Counted from the first letter of the stretch, positions 54,350 through 64,000 are shown. The stretch is 64,000 nt of DNA from Pseudocitrobacter corydidari (GCF_021172065.1 NZ_CP087880.1:3944583-4008582); one strand, 5' to 3'. A program made the numbers and translations. The notes: generated from the letters alone by a model not told the origin.

Positions 54350-55048
54350 ATGAGTATTAAACATCACATTAAAGATTATGTCGTTTTCACAAAATCTGAT
54401 GGTGAAAAATACATCAATGTGTTTAACGATTTTTTATCCTACAATATTAAAATTATAAAAGTCTTCCGTAATATTGAGGATACTAAGGTTTTGTTGATCG
54501 ATACCCAGTACGGGAAAATGATCTTAAAAATCTTTGCACCAAAAGTTAAGCAGAATGAACGTTTCCTCAAAGCGATGGTGAAGGGCGATTACTACGAGAA
54601 ACTGTTCGAACAAACCGAGCGTGTCAGGAAAGAAGGCCTCGACTCAGTTAACGATTTCTATCTCCTGGCGGAGAAGAAAACGTTACGCTTTGCGCATTAC
54701 TACATCATGCTGATTGAGTATATCGAAGGTGTTGAACTGGTTGATATTCCTGAAATAGACGATGAACTTAAACAAAAAATCAAAGCGTCAATTTCCGGGT
54801 TACATCAGCACGGTATGGTTTCTGGCGATCCGCATAAAGGCAACTTTATCATTGAAGATGGCGTTGTCAGAATTATCGACTTATCGGGTAAATCGCCTTC
54901 GTCTATGCGCATGGCCAAGGACCGAATCGATCTTGAACGTCATTATGGTATTGTTAATGAGGTTAAAGATGCAGGTTACTATCGTCTGATATTTAAAAAG
55001 AAATTTCGTAATTTTATTAGAAGACTTAAAGGGAAAGAAGTCCGGTAA
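54350..55048 (+). CDS. waaY: LPS heptose II kinase
   Basis: WaaY phosphorylates HepII after WaaQ and WaaP have acted. The 232-residue kinase-like protein has KIFAPKVKQNERFLKAMVKGDYYEKLF and the catalytic loop GMVSGDPHKGNFIIE, then IDLSGK as metal site. The order after the waaR-like gene is as in E. coli. Confidence 0.95.
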   Translation: MSIKHHIKDYVVFTKSDGEKYINVFNDFLSYNIKIIKVFRNIEDTKVLLIDTQYGKMILKIFAPKVKQNERFLKAMVKGDYYEKLFEQTERVRKEGLDSVNDFYLLAEKKTLRFAHYYIMLIEYIEGVELVDIPEIDDELKQKIKASISGLHQHGMVSGDPHKGNFIIEDGVVRIIDLSGKSPSSMRMAKDRIDLERHYGIVNEVKDAGYYRLIFKKKFRNFIRRLKGKEVR

Positions 55049-55249
55049 AGCCTTTAATTATTATATGTGTCATCAATGATTTTAGAAATATACATACTGA
55101 TAAATTATTAATGATACGGATATATATATTCAACTGTGGACAAATCCTGGTTTTAATTGTATATGCTATATACGTTTTTGTGGAGTTCATCGTAGTTTAA
55201 AGCTTGCTGCATTTGCCGGCGAAAAGTAGCCTATCTCTACAGGTTTTTT

Positions 55250-56101
55250 ATGAAACACATTAAATATATTACACATGCTGATGTTCAGAGGCTGATTGAG
55301 CAGAAAACATCGGACGATGCGATCATTTTTCTGTCAGGCCCAACATCAAAGAAGACGCCACTTTCTGTACTGGAAAGTAAAGATGTCATCACGGTAAATG
55401 GGTCTGCAGACTATTTACTCAGTCACAATATTGCGCCATTCATCTACATTTTGACGGATGCGCGGTTTTTGCATCAACGCCGTGACGATTTCTATCGTTT
55501 CAGTCGCGGTAGCCGCTTTACGATCGTAAATACGGATGTTTATGAAGAGGCCTCAGAAGAGGATAAAAAATATCTTCGTGAAAATTGCCATATCCTCAAA
55601 GCATTTTATAAGCGGGAGAAAGGCGGATTTGCCAAAAAAGTAAAGCTCGCGGTGCTGAGGCGTTTGTACCGCAATTTGCTGATTAAGGTACCCTTTTCGA
55701 AGAGAGGGCGTCTCGTCGGCTTTTGTAAGGATATTGCGATTGGCTACTGCTCGTGCCATACCGTAGCTTATACGGCGATTCAGATTGCTTACTCATTGTG
55801 CTATTCGCGGATTGTGTGTTCCGGACTGGATCTTACCGGTACCTGTCAGCGTTTTTACGATGAAAGCAATAATCCGATGCCTTCTGAACTGAGTAAGGAT
55901 CTGCATAAGATATTGCCGTTCTTTAAGTTTATGAGCCGTAATGTGCCTGATATGCGAATCTATAATCTGTCTGATGATACAGCAATCAGTTACGACATTA
56001 TCCCATTTATCGAAGTTTCAGAACTGGCCGATACTACGCCAAAAAAGATCGTGGATACTAAAAAAAAATTCACGTCTGATGATGCGCGTGTTCATGCGTA
56101 A
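55250..56101 (+). CDS. waaZ: LPS core biosynthesis protein WaaZ
   Basis: WaaZ is involved in adding a third Kdo to the inner core in E. coli K-12. The 283-residue protein matches it in length and in IIFLSGPTSKKTPLSVL, FIYILTDARFLHQRRDDFYRF and GYCSCHTVAYTAIQIAYSL. It is 200 bp after waaY; that gap is AT-rich and without a gene. Confidence 0.95.
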   Translation: MKHIKYITHADVQRLIEQKTSDDAIIFLSGPTSKKTPLSVLESKDVITVNGSADYLLSHNIAPFIYILTDARFLHQRRDDFYRFSRGSRFTIVNTDVYEEASEEDKKYLRENCHILKAFYKREKGGFAKKVKLAVLRRLYRNLLIKVPFSKRGRLVGFCKDIAIGYCSCHTVAYTAIQIAYSLCYSRIVCSGLDLTGTCQRFYDESNNPMPSELSKDLHKILPFFKFMSRNVPDMRIYNLSDDTAISYDIIPFIEVSELADTTPKKIVDTKKKFTSDDARVHA

Positions 56102-56150
56102 AAGCCATATCGAATAGTTTGATTAATTAGACCATGTGCTGGTAAAAAAG

Positions 56151-57212
56151 ATGCGCCTTGGAACATTTCACAAGAAAAAAAGATTATTAATTAATAAAAT
56201 TAAAATCAACTTTCTCTCTTTTCTTTTAAGCCACAAAAGTGCGAGTCTTTTACCTGCAAATTCTATCAAAAGCTGTTTGCTGATTCATGATAATAGTAAG
56301 CTTGGTGATCTGATTGTATTAAGTGCCTTATATCGGGCGCTGGCTGAGCGAGGCATTAAGCTGTCTATTATCTCTTGTGGTGTCGGGCATGCATTTTTGA
56401 AAGCCAACCCAGGCATTACCCAATTCTTTATCAAAGATTCAAATAGTATCCCAGACGTTCTGAAGCTGCGCAGAGAGCTTGCACGGCATCAATTCGATGT
56501 TGTGCTGGACCCTTTTGAAACGCTGCCCAGTTTCGGTCATGCGCTGCTTCTGTCAGGGCTAAGAAATCATTATATCCTTGGTTTCGATAAGTGGTACAAA
56601 CGCTACTACTCCAGTTATCATCCGCATGATGAGCAGTTAACAGAGCACATGGCCACGCGGACGCGCGTTATCTGTGAGCATCTTTTTGGCGAAGGCGTTC
56701 AATACGATGAGCGTTATGATTTGCCGCTTCCTGCTGATGTGGAACAGCAGTTACAAGACTTCGTCGGCGATTCAAAGGTGGTGATTGTTAATCCCATCGG
56801 GGCAAAGAAAATTTGCCGAATGTCGACTCAGCAAATTCAGCTCATCGATAGCTGGTTAAAAGAGAATCATCCGGAGCTGCGAATTATTTATACGGGGCAT
56901 CCAAAAGATCTCCCGCTGATCCCGATTAAGGATTTCGAGACGCTGCCGTTTAAAGATTTCATCCATGCCGTCGCATTGACTAAATATTGTCAGTACGTTA
57001 TCTCCGTTGATACCGCCCTGGTCCATATTGCTTCTGCTTATGACCGGCCAACGCTGGCCTTCTACCCGAAAGCAAGGCATGAAGATTATCCGTCACCGAT
57101 TATTTGGGCACCGAATAATCTACGGGCGCAGCAGGTGATATCGCCAACCTGTAGCGCATACGATATCGAAGAGAGAGTCTTGTTGGATGCTTTGAAACGG
57201 TTGTTCCAATAA
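56151..57212 (+). CDS. waaU: LPS core heptosyltransferase IV, WaaU-like
   Basis: This 353-residue GT9 protein resembles E. coli K-12 WaaU (MRLGTFHKKKRL, IHDNSKLGDLIVLSALYRAL, NPIGAKKICR, SVDTALVHIASAYDRPTLAFYP), which adds a terminal heptose to the outer core. The ATG at 56151 is chosen by similarity; a GTG at 56136 is in frame. The gene closes the operon, and its stop lies inside the terminator stem. Confidence 0.88.
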   Translation: MRLGTFHKKKRLLINKIKINFLSFLLSHKSASLLPANSIKSCLLIHDNSKLGDLIVLSALYRALAERGIKLSIISCGVGHAFLKANPGITQFFIKDSNSIPDVLKLRRELARHQFDVVLDPFETLPSFGHALLLSGLRNHYILGFDKWYKRYYSSYHPHDEQLTEHMATRTRVICEHLFGEGVQYDERYDLPLPADVEQQLQDFVGDSKVVIVNPIGAKKICRMSTQQIQLIDSWLKENHPELRIIYTGHPKDLPLIPIKDFETLPFKDFIHAVALTKYCQYVISVDTALVHIASAYDRPTLAFYPKARHEDYPSPIIWAPNNLRAQQVISPTCSAYDIEERVLLDALKRLFQ

Positions 57213-57243
57213 AAAAGTGAGCCATTATGGCTCACTTTTTTTT
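57211..57243. terminator. Bidirectional terminator between waaU and waaL
   Basis: AAAAAAGTGAGCC/GGCTCACTTTTTT 13-bp stem with loop ATTAT; T runs on both strands serve the convergent operons. Confidence 0.95.
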
Positions 57244-57250
57244 GGCGATT

Positions 57251-58525
57251 TTATTCTTCTGGTCTGGCGGGTAATTCACGCTGGCTCTGGAAGAAGAGCA
57301 GTACCGTAGTGCCGCAGATAATGATTATCGGCACGCTACGTGACCAGATCAGTACATCGCTCAATCCCAGGCCAATAATGGCCAGAGTAAAAGCAAACAG
57401 ACCGAGCGAACGATAGTAATACACGGCGTAGAATAACCCGGCATAGAACAGTAGTGTAGATAGCACTCCCGCCAGCCCTTTTAGCGACCCCGCCTCGATA
57501 AATTCATTATGCAGATGTACATTCAGGTAAGGCATTACTCCCAACAGCGATTTATCTTTGGCAACTAACCCCTTCGCGCTCTGCGCACGTTCTTCAGCGC
57601 CTCGCCATGCCAGTGGCGCCTCTTCAAAAATATCAAACCCGACCTGATACATCGCCAGGCGTGCGCCTAATGAGGACTGGCTGTTGTTTTTGGTTTGGTA
57701 TTTCTCAATATCGTGCATTGCACTTTCATAGCGTTGAGAAATCGGCTTACTGAAAATGAAGCTCAGGACAACGAGGAAAGTGAGGAAAGTAATAACGGAT
57801 AAAAAGAGCTTTTTGGGGGCCTTACTAAAGTAGAGCACCAGCGTGATGGCGCAGATAACCGGGAACAGCAGCACTGCAGAGCGAGTCTGCGTGAAGATCA
57901 GCGCAGTGAAGATGGCGGCTGTATTAAGCAGGAACAGCAGAGGATGGCTTTTCTCTACACAGAGAATAGATATCGCGCTGATAATGCCAATCAGCATAAT
58001 GGAGTAGGCCGCGCCCGTAGCTGTGCCGATACCGAAATCGATTCGTGCCATACCAGCATTAAATTTAAGCCAGGTGGCGTAGCCAAAAATAATAAATGAC
58101 ACCGAGTAAAAGAGATAAAGCAGCGCATTTTTCTTTACTTTAAATTTTGATGTCGATGCCAGCAGGACAATAAATGTCCCGAACAGAAAGATTTTCGCGG
58201 TGTTCAGATAGCTGTGATACGTGGCCCGAAAGGGTGAGTTATCCACCTTGAACATGGAATACCAGATAACATCTACAATGCCGATCAGTAAGATTGCGGC
58301 CGGAAGGATGCAGGCTTTACCCGTTAGCGTGGCCGTTTTTCCCCTGACGATTAACGTCAGTATGGCCAGAACCCCGGTAATATTAAATAACTTCATACTT
58401 AAGTTATTATTAATTAGAGCGATAAGTAACGTTGCAGCACAAAGCGTAAATGTGAGAATTTCCAGTACAGAAGCGGTTTTTTGGGTATAACCCTTCCAGC
58501 CTGGCACGGTTGTAGAGGCTAACAT
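57251..58525 (-). CDS. waaL: O-antigen ligase
   Basis: WaaL joins undecaprenyl-linked O-polysaccharide to the lipid A core on the periplasmic face. The 424-residue protein has about 11-12 membrane segments and a large periplasmic loop with QTRSAVLLF, RLAMYQVGFDIF and the conserved His region NVHLHNEFIEAGSLKG. It is last in hldD-waaF-waaC-waaL. Specificity should fit the core made by the facing operon. Confidence 0.95.
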   Translation of the reverse strand: MLASTTVPGWKGYTQKTASVLEILTFTLCAATLLIALINNNLSMKLFNITGVLAILTLIVRGKTATLTGKACILPAAILLIGIVDVIWYSMFKVDNSPFRATYHSYLNTAKIFLFGTFIVLLASTSKFKVKKNALLYLFYSVSFIIFGYATWLKFNAGMARIDFGIGTATGAAYSIMLIGIISAISILCVEKSHPLLFLLNTAAIFTALIFTQTRSAVLLFPVICAITLVLYFSKAPKKLFLSVITFLTFLVVLSFIFSKPISQRYESAMHDIEKYQTKNNSQSSLGARLAMYQVGFDIFEEAPLAWRGAEERAQSAKGLVAKDKSLLGVMPYLNVHLHNEFIEAGSLKGLAGVLSTLLFYAGLFYAVYYYRSLGLFAFTLAIIGLGLSDVLIWSRSVPIIIICGTTVLLFFQSQRELPARPEE

Positions 58526-58534
58526 ACAGGTCCT

Positions 58535-59491
58535 TTATTTAAGGGCTGAGATCTCATGCCAAACGGCATTTGCAGTCAGATGCGCTAAATCACGATCGGT
58601 AGAGCAGCATGCTACCTGGTTCTTTCCATAACCACCAATTAACCCAGGGTCCGTTGGGCCATACAACGTAATATTCGGTCGATCCAGCGCCGCCGTAAGA
58701 TGGCTAAGCCCCGTGTCCACCGAGACAACATAGTTTGCGCCAGCCAGTACATGTGCGATGGCTTCGAGGCTCAGGCGCGGCAGTACCTCGACGTAATCAA
58801 ACCCTTCCGCTAAACGCTTCGCGCGTGCTTCTTCGTGCGGCGCGCCCCACGGCAATTTCACCTTTAGCCCACTCTCTTTCAGCAAGCCAATTAACTCTCG
58901 CCAGTGCGTTTCCGGCCAGTGTTTGTCATCACGCGTGGTGGCATGCAGGAATACGACGTAAGGCTCCGCAGCGGTTTGCGTCAGGAAGTGACGCGCAATC
59001 GCATAATCACCCTGTGTCTGAGGTTTTGCATAACCCAGACTTTTGGCAAACAGTTCGCGCGTGCGCTCCACGGCGTGCTGCTGTTTAGCGATATGGTGGC
59101 GACGATTATAGAACAGGCTTGCCAGCGGCTCGCGCGCGGTTTGCCAGTCCATACCGTGCTTGATACCGTGCGCCAGTCGTGTGACAAGCGCGGCGCTTTT
59201 CACCAGCCCCTGCGCATCAATCACCGCATCGTATTTCACGGCCTGAAGCGTCTCGCGAAACGCTTTCCGCTCGGCTTTAATCGGCGCGGAGAACCATGCT
59301 TTGCGCCAGCGACGAATCGCCACCGGGATAACGCGCTCGACGGCTTCGTGCCACGAAGGGATCTGCGCGAAACCTTCTTCAACCACCCAGTCGAAGCGAA
59401 TGCCGGGAAATGCCTGCATGGCGTCAGTTAACGCGGGCAATGTATGCAATACATCGCCCATCGAGGAGGTTTTTACGATCAATACCCGCAT
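58535..59491 (-). CDS. waaC: LPS heptosyltransferase I
   Basis: WaaC transfers the first heptose to Kdo2-lipid A. The 318-residue GT9 enzyme begins MRVLIVKTSSMGDVLHTLPAL and has SVDTGLSHLTAALDRPNITLYGPTD in the donor domain. It follows waaF by 3 nt and precedes waaL by 9 nt. Confidence 0.98.
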   Translation of the reverse strand: MRVLIVKTSSMGDVLHTLPALTDAMQAFPGIRFDWVVEEGFAQIPSWHEAVERVIPVAIRRWRKAWFSAPIKAERKAFRETLQAVKYDAVIDAQGLVKSAALVTRLAHGIKHGMDWQTAREPLASLFYNRRHHIAKQQHAVERTRELFAKSLGYAKPQTQGDYAIARHFLTQTAAEPYVVFLHATTRDDKHWPETHWRELIGLLKESGLKVKLPWGAPHEEARAKRLAEGFDYVEVLPRLSLEAIAHVLAGANYVVSVDTGLSHLTAALDRPNITLYGPTDPGLIGGYGKNQVACCSTDRDLAHLTANAVWHEISALK

Positions 59492-59494
59492 CCG

Positions 59495-60541
59495 TCAGGC
59501 TTCCTCGTCCAGCAGTAGGGCATTCAGCTCTTCCAGCACACGGGCTGGCGTGATGTCGATCAGGCTTTGATGGTAGCCTTCCGCAGCATCGCCTTTGCGC
59601 ACTTTGTGGTAGCCGGTGATCAGACGAATGACGCGTGCTTTGTTCGACAGCGGCGGGGTGAAATCCGGGCTGCTGGGGCCGTAAAGGGCAACCAGCGGGC
59701 GGTTCAGGGCTGCGGCGACGTGCATTAAACCGGAGTCATTAGTGACGACCGCTTTGCAGGCGGCAATCAGAACCACAGCCTGTTCCAGCTGGGTTTCACC
59801 AGCCAGGTTGCGACACCAGGCCTGCTGCTCGGTGCTCAGTGCGGCCAGGATTTCATTGCCGGCTTCGTGATCTTTTGCGGAGCCAAACAGCGCGATTTGA
59901 TAGCCTTCGTCGATCAGCTGCTTCGCCAGTTCGGCGTAATGATAGTGCGGCCAGCGCTTTGCCGGGCCGAACTCTGCGCCAGGGCAGAAGCCAATCATCG
60001 GGCGTTCAGAGGAGATATTGAAGGTGTTGCACATCTGCGATTTCTCGCCTTCGGCAACGTGCAACTGTGGCCACAGCAGCGGCTGCGGCAAATCTTTCGC
60101 GCAGCGCATTACGCCTTTATCAAAGGCCAGCGCCACGTAGCGTTCAACCATCAGCGGCCAGGCGTCTTTATTCAGCACGCGGGCGTCGTTGAGCAGGCCG
60201 TAGCGCATCTCGCCACGCCAGCCGGTACGCAGCGGAATACCGGCAAAGAAGGGAACCAGTGCCGATTTAAACGAATTAGGCAGCACATACGCGCGGTCAT
60301 AGCGGCGGTCACGCAGGCTGTGACCCAGCCTGCGACGTTCGCCCAACTCCAGCGCCCCGTGCCCAAGCGGCATCGGGATCGCGTCGTTGACTTCCGGCAT
60401 ACGTGCTAAAAGCGGACGGCACCACGCGGGTGCCATCACGTCAATGATAGCCTGGGGATAGCGCGCCTTGAGCGTGCGATAGAGACTTTGCGACATCATC
60501 ATGTCGCCCACCCATGACGGGCCAATCACCAAAATATTCAT
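59495..60541 (-). CDS. waaF: LPS heptosyltransferase II
   Basis: WaaF adds the second heptose of the inner core. The 348-residue GT9 protein begins MNILVIGPSWVGDMMMSQSLYRTL and shows FCPGAEFGPAKRWP and TNDSGLMHVAAALNRPLVALYGP. It starts 2 nt before the hldD stop boundary, in one operon. Confidence 0.98.
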   Translation of the reverse strand: MNILVIGPSWVGDMMMSQSLYRTLKARYPQAIIDVMAPAWCRPLLARMPEVNDAIPMPLGHGALELGERRRLGHSLRDRRYDRAYVLPNSFKSALVPFFAGIPLRTGWRGEMRYGLLNDARVLNKDAWPLMVERYVALAFDKGVMRCAKDLPQPLLWPQLHVAEGEKSQMCNTFNISSERPMIGFCPGAEFGPAKRWPHYHYAELAKQLIDEGYQIALFGSAKDHEAGNEILAALSTEQQAWCRNLAGETQLEQAVVLIAACKAVVTNDSGLMHVAAALNRPLVALYGPSSPDFTPPLSNKARVIRLITGYHKVRKGDAAEGYHQSLIDITPARVLEELNALLLDEEA

Positions 60542-60543
60542 TG

Positions 60544-61476
60544 TTAAGCGTCGCGATTCAACCAGGCCATATATTCCGCCACGCCTTCAGCGACGGTTTT
60601 GAACGGCTTGTCGTAGCCCGCCGCGCGCAGGTTAGTCAGGTCAGCCTGCGTGAATGCCTGGTAGCGGCCTTTCAGTTTTTCCGGGAACGGAATGTATTCC
60701 AGCGTGCCTTTTTTGTGATACGCCAGTGCAGCATCCGCCACGGCCTGGAAGGATTCCGCGCGGCCGGTACCCAGGTTGTAGATACCGGATACGCCGTTTT
60801 CCCAGAACCACAGATTCACGTCTGCCACGTCGCCCACATAGACGAAATCACGTTTGAAGCCGTCGCTGCCTTCGAACAGTTTCGGGCTTTCGCCGTTGTT
60901 TAACTGGGTGTTGAGGTGGAAGGCCACGCTCGCCATGCTGCCTTTATGGCCTTCGCGCGGGCCATACACGTTGAAGTAGCGGAAGCCGACAATCGGCGAG
61001 TTCGCTTCTGGCAGGATCTGGCGGACATATTCGTCGAACAGGAACTTCGAGTAGCCGTAAACGTTCAGCGGTTTCTCATATTCGCGGGATTCGATGAAGT
61101 CGCTGGTGCGACCGCCGTAGGTGGCTGCAGAAGAGGCGTACAGGAACGGAATTTCGCGCTCCAGGCAGTAGTGCAGCAGCTCTTTGGAGTACTGATAGTT
61201 GTTATCCATCATGTACTTGCCGTCCCACTCGGTGGTGGAGGAGCAGGCGCCTTCGTGGAAGATCGCTTCGATTTCACCGAACTCTTCACCCGCCATAATC
61301 TGGATCAGAAAGTCTTCTTTATCCATGTAGTCGGCGATGTTCAGGTCGACCAGGTTTACAAACTTGGTGCCGTCTTTCAGGTTATCTACCACCAGAATGT
61401 CGGTGATGCCTTTGTCATTGAGCGCTTTAACGATGTTGCTGCCGATAAAGCCAGCGCCGCCGGTAACGATGATCAT
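60544..61476 (-). CDS. hldD: ADP-L-glycero-D-manno-heptose 6-epimerase
   Basis: HldD makes the heptose donor used by WaaC, WaaF, WaaQ and WaaU. The 310-residue short-chain dehydrogenase has the NADP-binding IIVTGGAGFIGSNIVKAL, the catalytic YSKFLFDEY (YxxxK) and SSAATYGG. It is first in its operon and divergent from kbl; the htrL gene found between them in K-12 is absent. Confidence 0.98.
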   Translation of the reverse strand: MIIVTGGAGFIGSNIVKALNDKGITDILVVDNLKDGTKFVNLVDLNIADYMDKEDFLIQIMAGEEFGEIEAIFHEGACSSTTEWDGKYMMDNNYQYSKELLHYCLEREIPFLYASSAATYGGRTSDFIESREYEKPLNVYGYSKFLFDEYVRQILPEANSPIVGFRYFNVYGPREGHKGSMASVAFHLNTQLNNGESPKLFEGSDGFKRDFVYVGDVADVNLWFWENGVSGIYNLGTGRAESFQAVADAALAYHKKGTLEYIPFPEKLKGRYQAFTQADLTNLRAAGYDKPFKTVAEGVAEYMAWLNRDA

Positions 61477-61692
61477 AACTGTAACCTTTGAAATGTGAGT
61501 ACCCTGGACAATCCAGGGCGCTAATGACTCTTATCATAACATCACATCGACCCGCCTTCAGCCTTTCACCATCAAAGCCCCGGGCGACGCGTGATTTATG
61601 CTACAAAAAATGCAACGGGTGCTGCGTCATCTCGTACATACGTATAGCTTTAGGTAATATGTGCCGACATTTGCCGAATCTGGAGAGTTGCA

Positions 61693-62889
61693 ATGCGTGG
61701 TGATTTTTACAAACAGTTAGCCGGTGACCTGGATACCGCCCGCGCGGAAGGGTTGTTTAAAGAAGAACGTATTATCACGTCAGCCCAGCAGGCGGATATC
61801 ACCGTGGGTGATGGCAGCCACGTGATCAACTTCTGCGCCAATAACTATCTTGGCCTGGCGAACCATCCGGCGCTGATTGCCGCCGCGAAAGCGGGTCTCG
61901 ATAGCCACGGTTTTGGTATGGCGTCCGTGCGCTTTATTTGTGGCACTCAGGACTACCATAAAGTGCTGGAGCAGAAACTGGCGGAATTCCTCGGTATGGA
62001 AGACGCGATTCTCTACTCCTCCTGCTTTGACGCCAACGGCGGCCTGTTTGAAACGCTGCTGGGGCCGGAAGATGCGATTATCTCCGACGCCCTGAACCAC
62101 GCCTCCATTATTGACGGCGTGCGCCTGTGTAAAGCAAAGCGCTTCCGCTATGCCAACAACGACATGCAGGAACTGGAAGCACGCCTGAAAGAGGCGCGTG
62201 ACGCCGGGGCGCGCCATGTGCTGATCGCCACCGACGGCGTCTTCTCGATGGACGGCGTGATTGCCAACCTGAAAGGCGTCTGCGATCTTGCCGACAAGTA
62301 CGATGCACTGGTGATGGTCGATGATTCCCACGCCGTCGGTTTTGTCGGTGAAAATGGCCGTGGCTCCCATGAATATTGCGACGTGATGGGCCGCGTGGAC
62401 ATCATCACCGGCACGCTGGGCAAAGCACTTGGCGGTGCATCCGGTGGTTACACCGCGGCGCGTAAAGAAGTGGTTGAGTGGCTGCGTCAGCGCTCCCGCC
62501 CGTATCTGTTCTCCAACTCGCTGGCCCCGGCGATTGTCTCGGCGTCTATCAAAGTGCTGGAAATGGTTGCTTCCGGCGCTGAACTGCGCGATCGCCTGTG
62601 GTCTAACGCCCGCCTGTTCCGTGAAAAAATGAGCGCCGCAGGGTTTACTCTGGCGGGTGCCGATCACGCCATTATCCCGGTGATGCTGGGCGATGCGGTT
62701 GTGGCGCAGGAGTTTGCCCGCTTGCTGCAAAAAGAGGGGATCTACGTGACCGGTTTCTTCTATCCGGTGGTGCCGAAAGGCCAGGCGCGCATTCGCACCC
62801 AGATGTCGGCGGCACACTCCCCTGAACAAATCGAACGTGCGGTGGAAGCCTTTATCCGCATTGGTAAACAACTGGGCGTGATTGCCTGA
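61693..62889 (+). CDS. kbl: 2-amino-3-ketobutyrate CoA ligase
   Basis: Kbl cleaves 2-amino-3-ketobutyrate with CoA to glycine and acetyl-CoA, the second step of threonine catabolism. The 398-residue PLP enzyme carries the cofactor lysine at codon 244 (TGTLGKALGGASGGY), and DDSHAVGF for cofactor binding. It is 9 nt upstream of tdh. Confidence 0.98.
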   Translation: MRGDFYKQLAGDLDTARAEGLFKEERIITSAQQADITVGDGSHVINFCANNYLGLANHPALIAAAKAGLDSHGFGMASVRFICGTQDYHKVLEQKLAEFLGMEDAILYSSCFDANGGLFETLLGPEDAIISDALNHASIIDGVRLCKAKRFRYANNDMQELEARLKEARDAGARHVLIATDGVFSMDGVIANLKGVCDLADKYDALVMVDDSHAVGFVGENGRGSHEYCDVMGRVDIITGTLGKALGGASGGYTAARKEVVEWLRQRSRPYLFSNSLAPAIVSASIKVLEMVASGAELRDRLWSNARLFREKMSAAGFTLAGADHAIIPVMLGDAVVAQEFARLLQKEGIYVTGFFYPVVPKGQARIRTQMSAAHSPEQIERAVEAFIRIGKQLGVIA

Positions 62890-62898
62890 GGAAGCCAG

Positions 62899-63924
62899 AT
62901 GAAAGCGTTGTCGAAACTGAAAGCGGAAGAGGGGATCTGGATGACCGACGTGCCGAAACCGGACGTGGGCCATAACGATCTGCTGATTAAAATCCGTAAA
63001 ACGGCGATTTGCGGTACGGATGTGCACATTTATAACTGGGATGAATGGTCGCAGAAAACCATCCCGGTTCCGATGGTGGTCGGTCATGAATATGTCGGCG
63101 AAGTGGTCGGCATCGGTCAGGAAGTAAAAGGCTTTAAAATCGGCGATCGCGTCTCCGGTGAAGGCCATATCACCTGCGGTCACTGTCGTAACTGCCGTGG
63201 CGGCCGCACGCACCTGTGCCGCAACACCATTGGCGTGGGCGTGAATCGTCCGGGCTGCTTCGCGGAATATCTGGTGATCCCGGCGTTCAACGCCTTCAAA
63301 ATTCCGGATAACATTTCCGATGATCTCGCCTCTATTTTTGACCCGTTTGGCAACGCGGTACACACGGCGCTCTCTTTCGACCTGGTCGGTGAAGATGTGC
63401 TGGTGTCCGGCGCAGGCCCGATTGGCGTGATGGCGGCGGCGGTCGCGAAACACGTCGGCGCGCGCAATGTTGTTATCACCGATGTGAATGAATACCGTCT
63501 CGATCTGGCGCGTAAAATGGGCGTCACCCGCGCGGTAAACGTCTCCAAAGAGAGCCTGACCGACGTGATGGCTGAACTCGGTATGACTGAAGGTTTTGAT
63601 GTCGGCCTGGAAATGTCTGGCGCGCCAGCGGCCTTCCGCACCATGCTCGATACCATGAACCACGGCGGGCGTATCGCCATGCTGGGTATTCCGCCGTCTG
63701 ATATGTCGATTGACTGGACCAAAGTCATCTTCAAGGGGCTGTTTATCAAAGGGATTTATGGCCGTGAAATGTTCGAAACCTGGTACAAGATGGCGGCACT
63801 CATTCAGTCTGGCCTGGATCTCACGCCGATTATCACCCACCATTTCGGCATTGATGATTTCCAGAAAGGCTTCGACGCGATGCGTTCCGGCCAGTCTGGT
63901 AAAGTCATTCTGAGCTGGGATTAA
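62899..63924 (+). CDS. tdh: L-threonine 3-dehydrogenase
   Basis: Tdh oxidises threonine to 2-amino-3-ketobutyrate with NAD+. The 341-residue zinc dehydrogenase has catalytic Cys38 (ICGTDVH), the GHEYVGEVVG active-site His-Glu, four structural zinc cysteines (CGHCRNCRGGRTHLC) and the Rossmann motif VSGAGPIGVMAAAVA. It forms an operon with kbl. Confidence 0.98.
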   Translation: MKALSKLKAEEGIWMTDVPKPDVGHNDLLIKIRKTAICGTDVHIYNWDEWSQKTIPVPMVVGHEYVGEVVGIGQEVKGFKIGDRVSGEGHITCGHCRNCRGGRTHLCRNTIGVGVNRPGCFAEYLVIPAFNAFKIPDNISDDLASIFDPFGNAVHTALSFDLVGEDVLVSGAGPIGVMAAAVAKHVGARNVVITDVNEYRLDLARKMGVTRAVNVSKESLTDVMAELGMTEGFDVGLEMSGAPAAFRTMLDTMNHGGRIAMLGIPPSDMSIDWTKVIFKGLFIKGIYGREMFETWYKMAALIQSGLDLTPIITHHFGIDDFQKGFDAMRSGQSGKVILSWD

Positions 63925-63932
63925 GGCTCATC

Positions 63933-63958
63933 GCCTCATGTCTCTTCAGGCATGAGGC
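63933..63958 (+). terminator. Possible terminator of kbl-tdh
   Basis: GCCTCATG/CATGAGGC 8-bp stem with a 10-nt loop; the downstream T tract is weak (GTATTTCC). Confidence 0.5.
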
Positions 63959-64000
63959 GTATTTCCTGAAGTTAATCTTAAAAACGCCTGATATATGTAA

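Noticed and set aside
61780..63843. 687-codon open frame on the minus strand
   Set aside because: It is a shadow of kbl and tdh, both intact with all catalytic residues; the His/Arg-rich translation is typical of antisense frames in GC-rich codons.

Overview
The window is about 64 kb of enterobacterial chromosome, probably from the Escherichia/Salmonella/Citrobacter/Enterobacter group. Most proteins are close in length and sequence to E. coli K-12 proteins as I remember them. REP and ERIC repeats are present, and the LPS core cluster carries waaP, waaY, waaZ and waaU rather than the Klebsiella type. The genus cannot be fixed by eye.

Layout. (1) 1-3460: the E. coli 88-min segment cpxR (cut by the window edge), cpxP with its 3'UTR sRNA CpxQ, fieF, pfkA. 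(2) 3570-16340: the 82-min segment selC, yicJ, yicI, yicH, xanP, gltS. An alpha-glucoside-type PTS cassette (RpiR regulator, GH4 phospho-glucosidase, EIICB) sits between yicI and yicH. (3) 16430-26820: 88-min genes again, but permuted: glpK-glpF-zapB come before sbp-cdh-(SLC13 transporter)-tpiA-yiiQ-yiiR-fpr-glpX. This separates glpX from glpFK. A perfect 30-bp inverted repeat marks the gltS/glpK junction. (4) 26926-27795: an unrecognised 289-aa protein at the glpX/recG junction. (5) 27780-47617: the 82-min segment recG-trmH-spoT-rpoZ-gmk, ligB, yicG, dinD, yicC, rph-pyrE, slmA, dut-coaBC, radC, rpmB-rpmG-mutM, coaD-waaA. A complete retron lies between pyrE and slmA. (6) 47618-61476: LPS core biosynthesis: a JUMPstart/ops leader carrying an ERIC element, then waaQ-G-P, three GT8 transferases, waaY-Z-U, convergent with hldD-waaF-waaC-waaL. 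(7) 61693-63924: kbl-tdh for threonine catabolism.

The strongest find is the retron at 39841-41021. It has an msr-msd RNA with an 18-nt a1/a2 pair and a TAGC branch site, followed by a 319-aa reverse transcriptase with NAxxH, YCDD and VTG motifs. It occupies the pyrE-slmA(ttk) gap, the locus I recall for E. coli retron-Ec107 (Eco5), and no effector gene is adjacent. Other points of interest are the mosaic gene order, the uncoupling of glpX from glpFK, replacement of waaB by a third GT8 gene, the ERIC element inside the RfaH-controlled waa leader, and the orphan gene beside recG.
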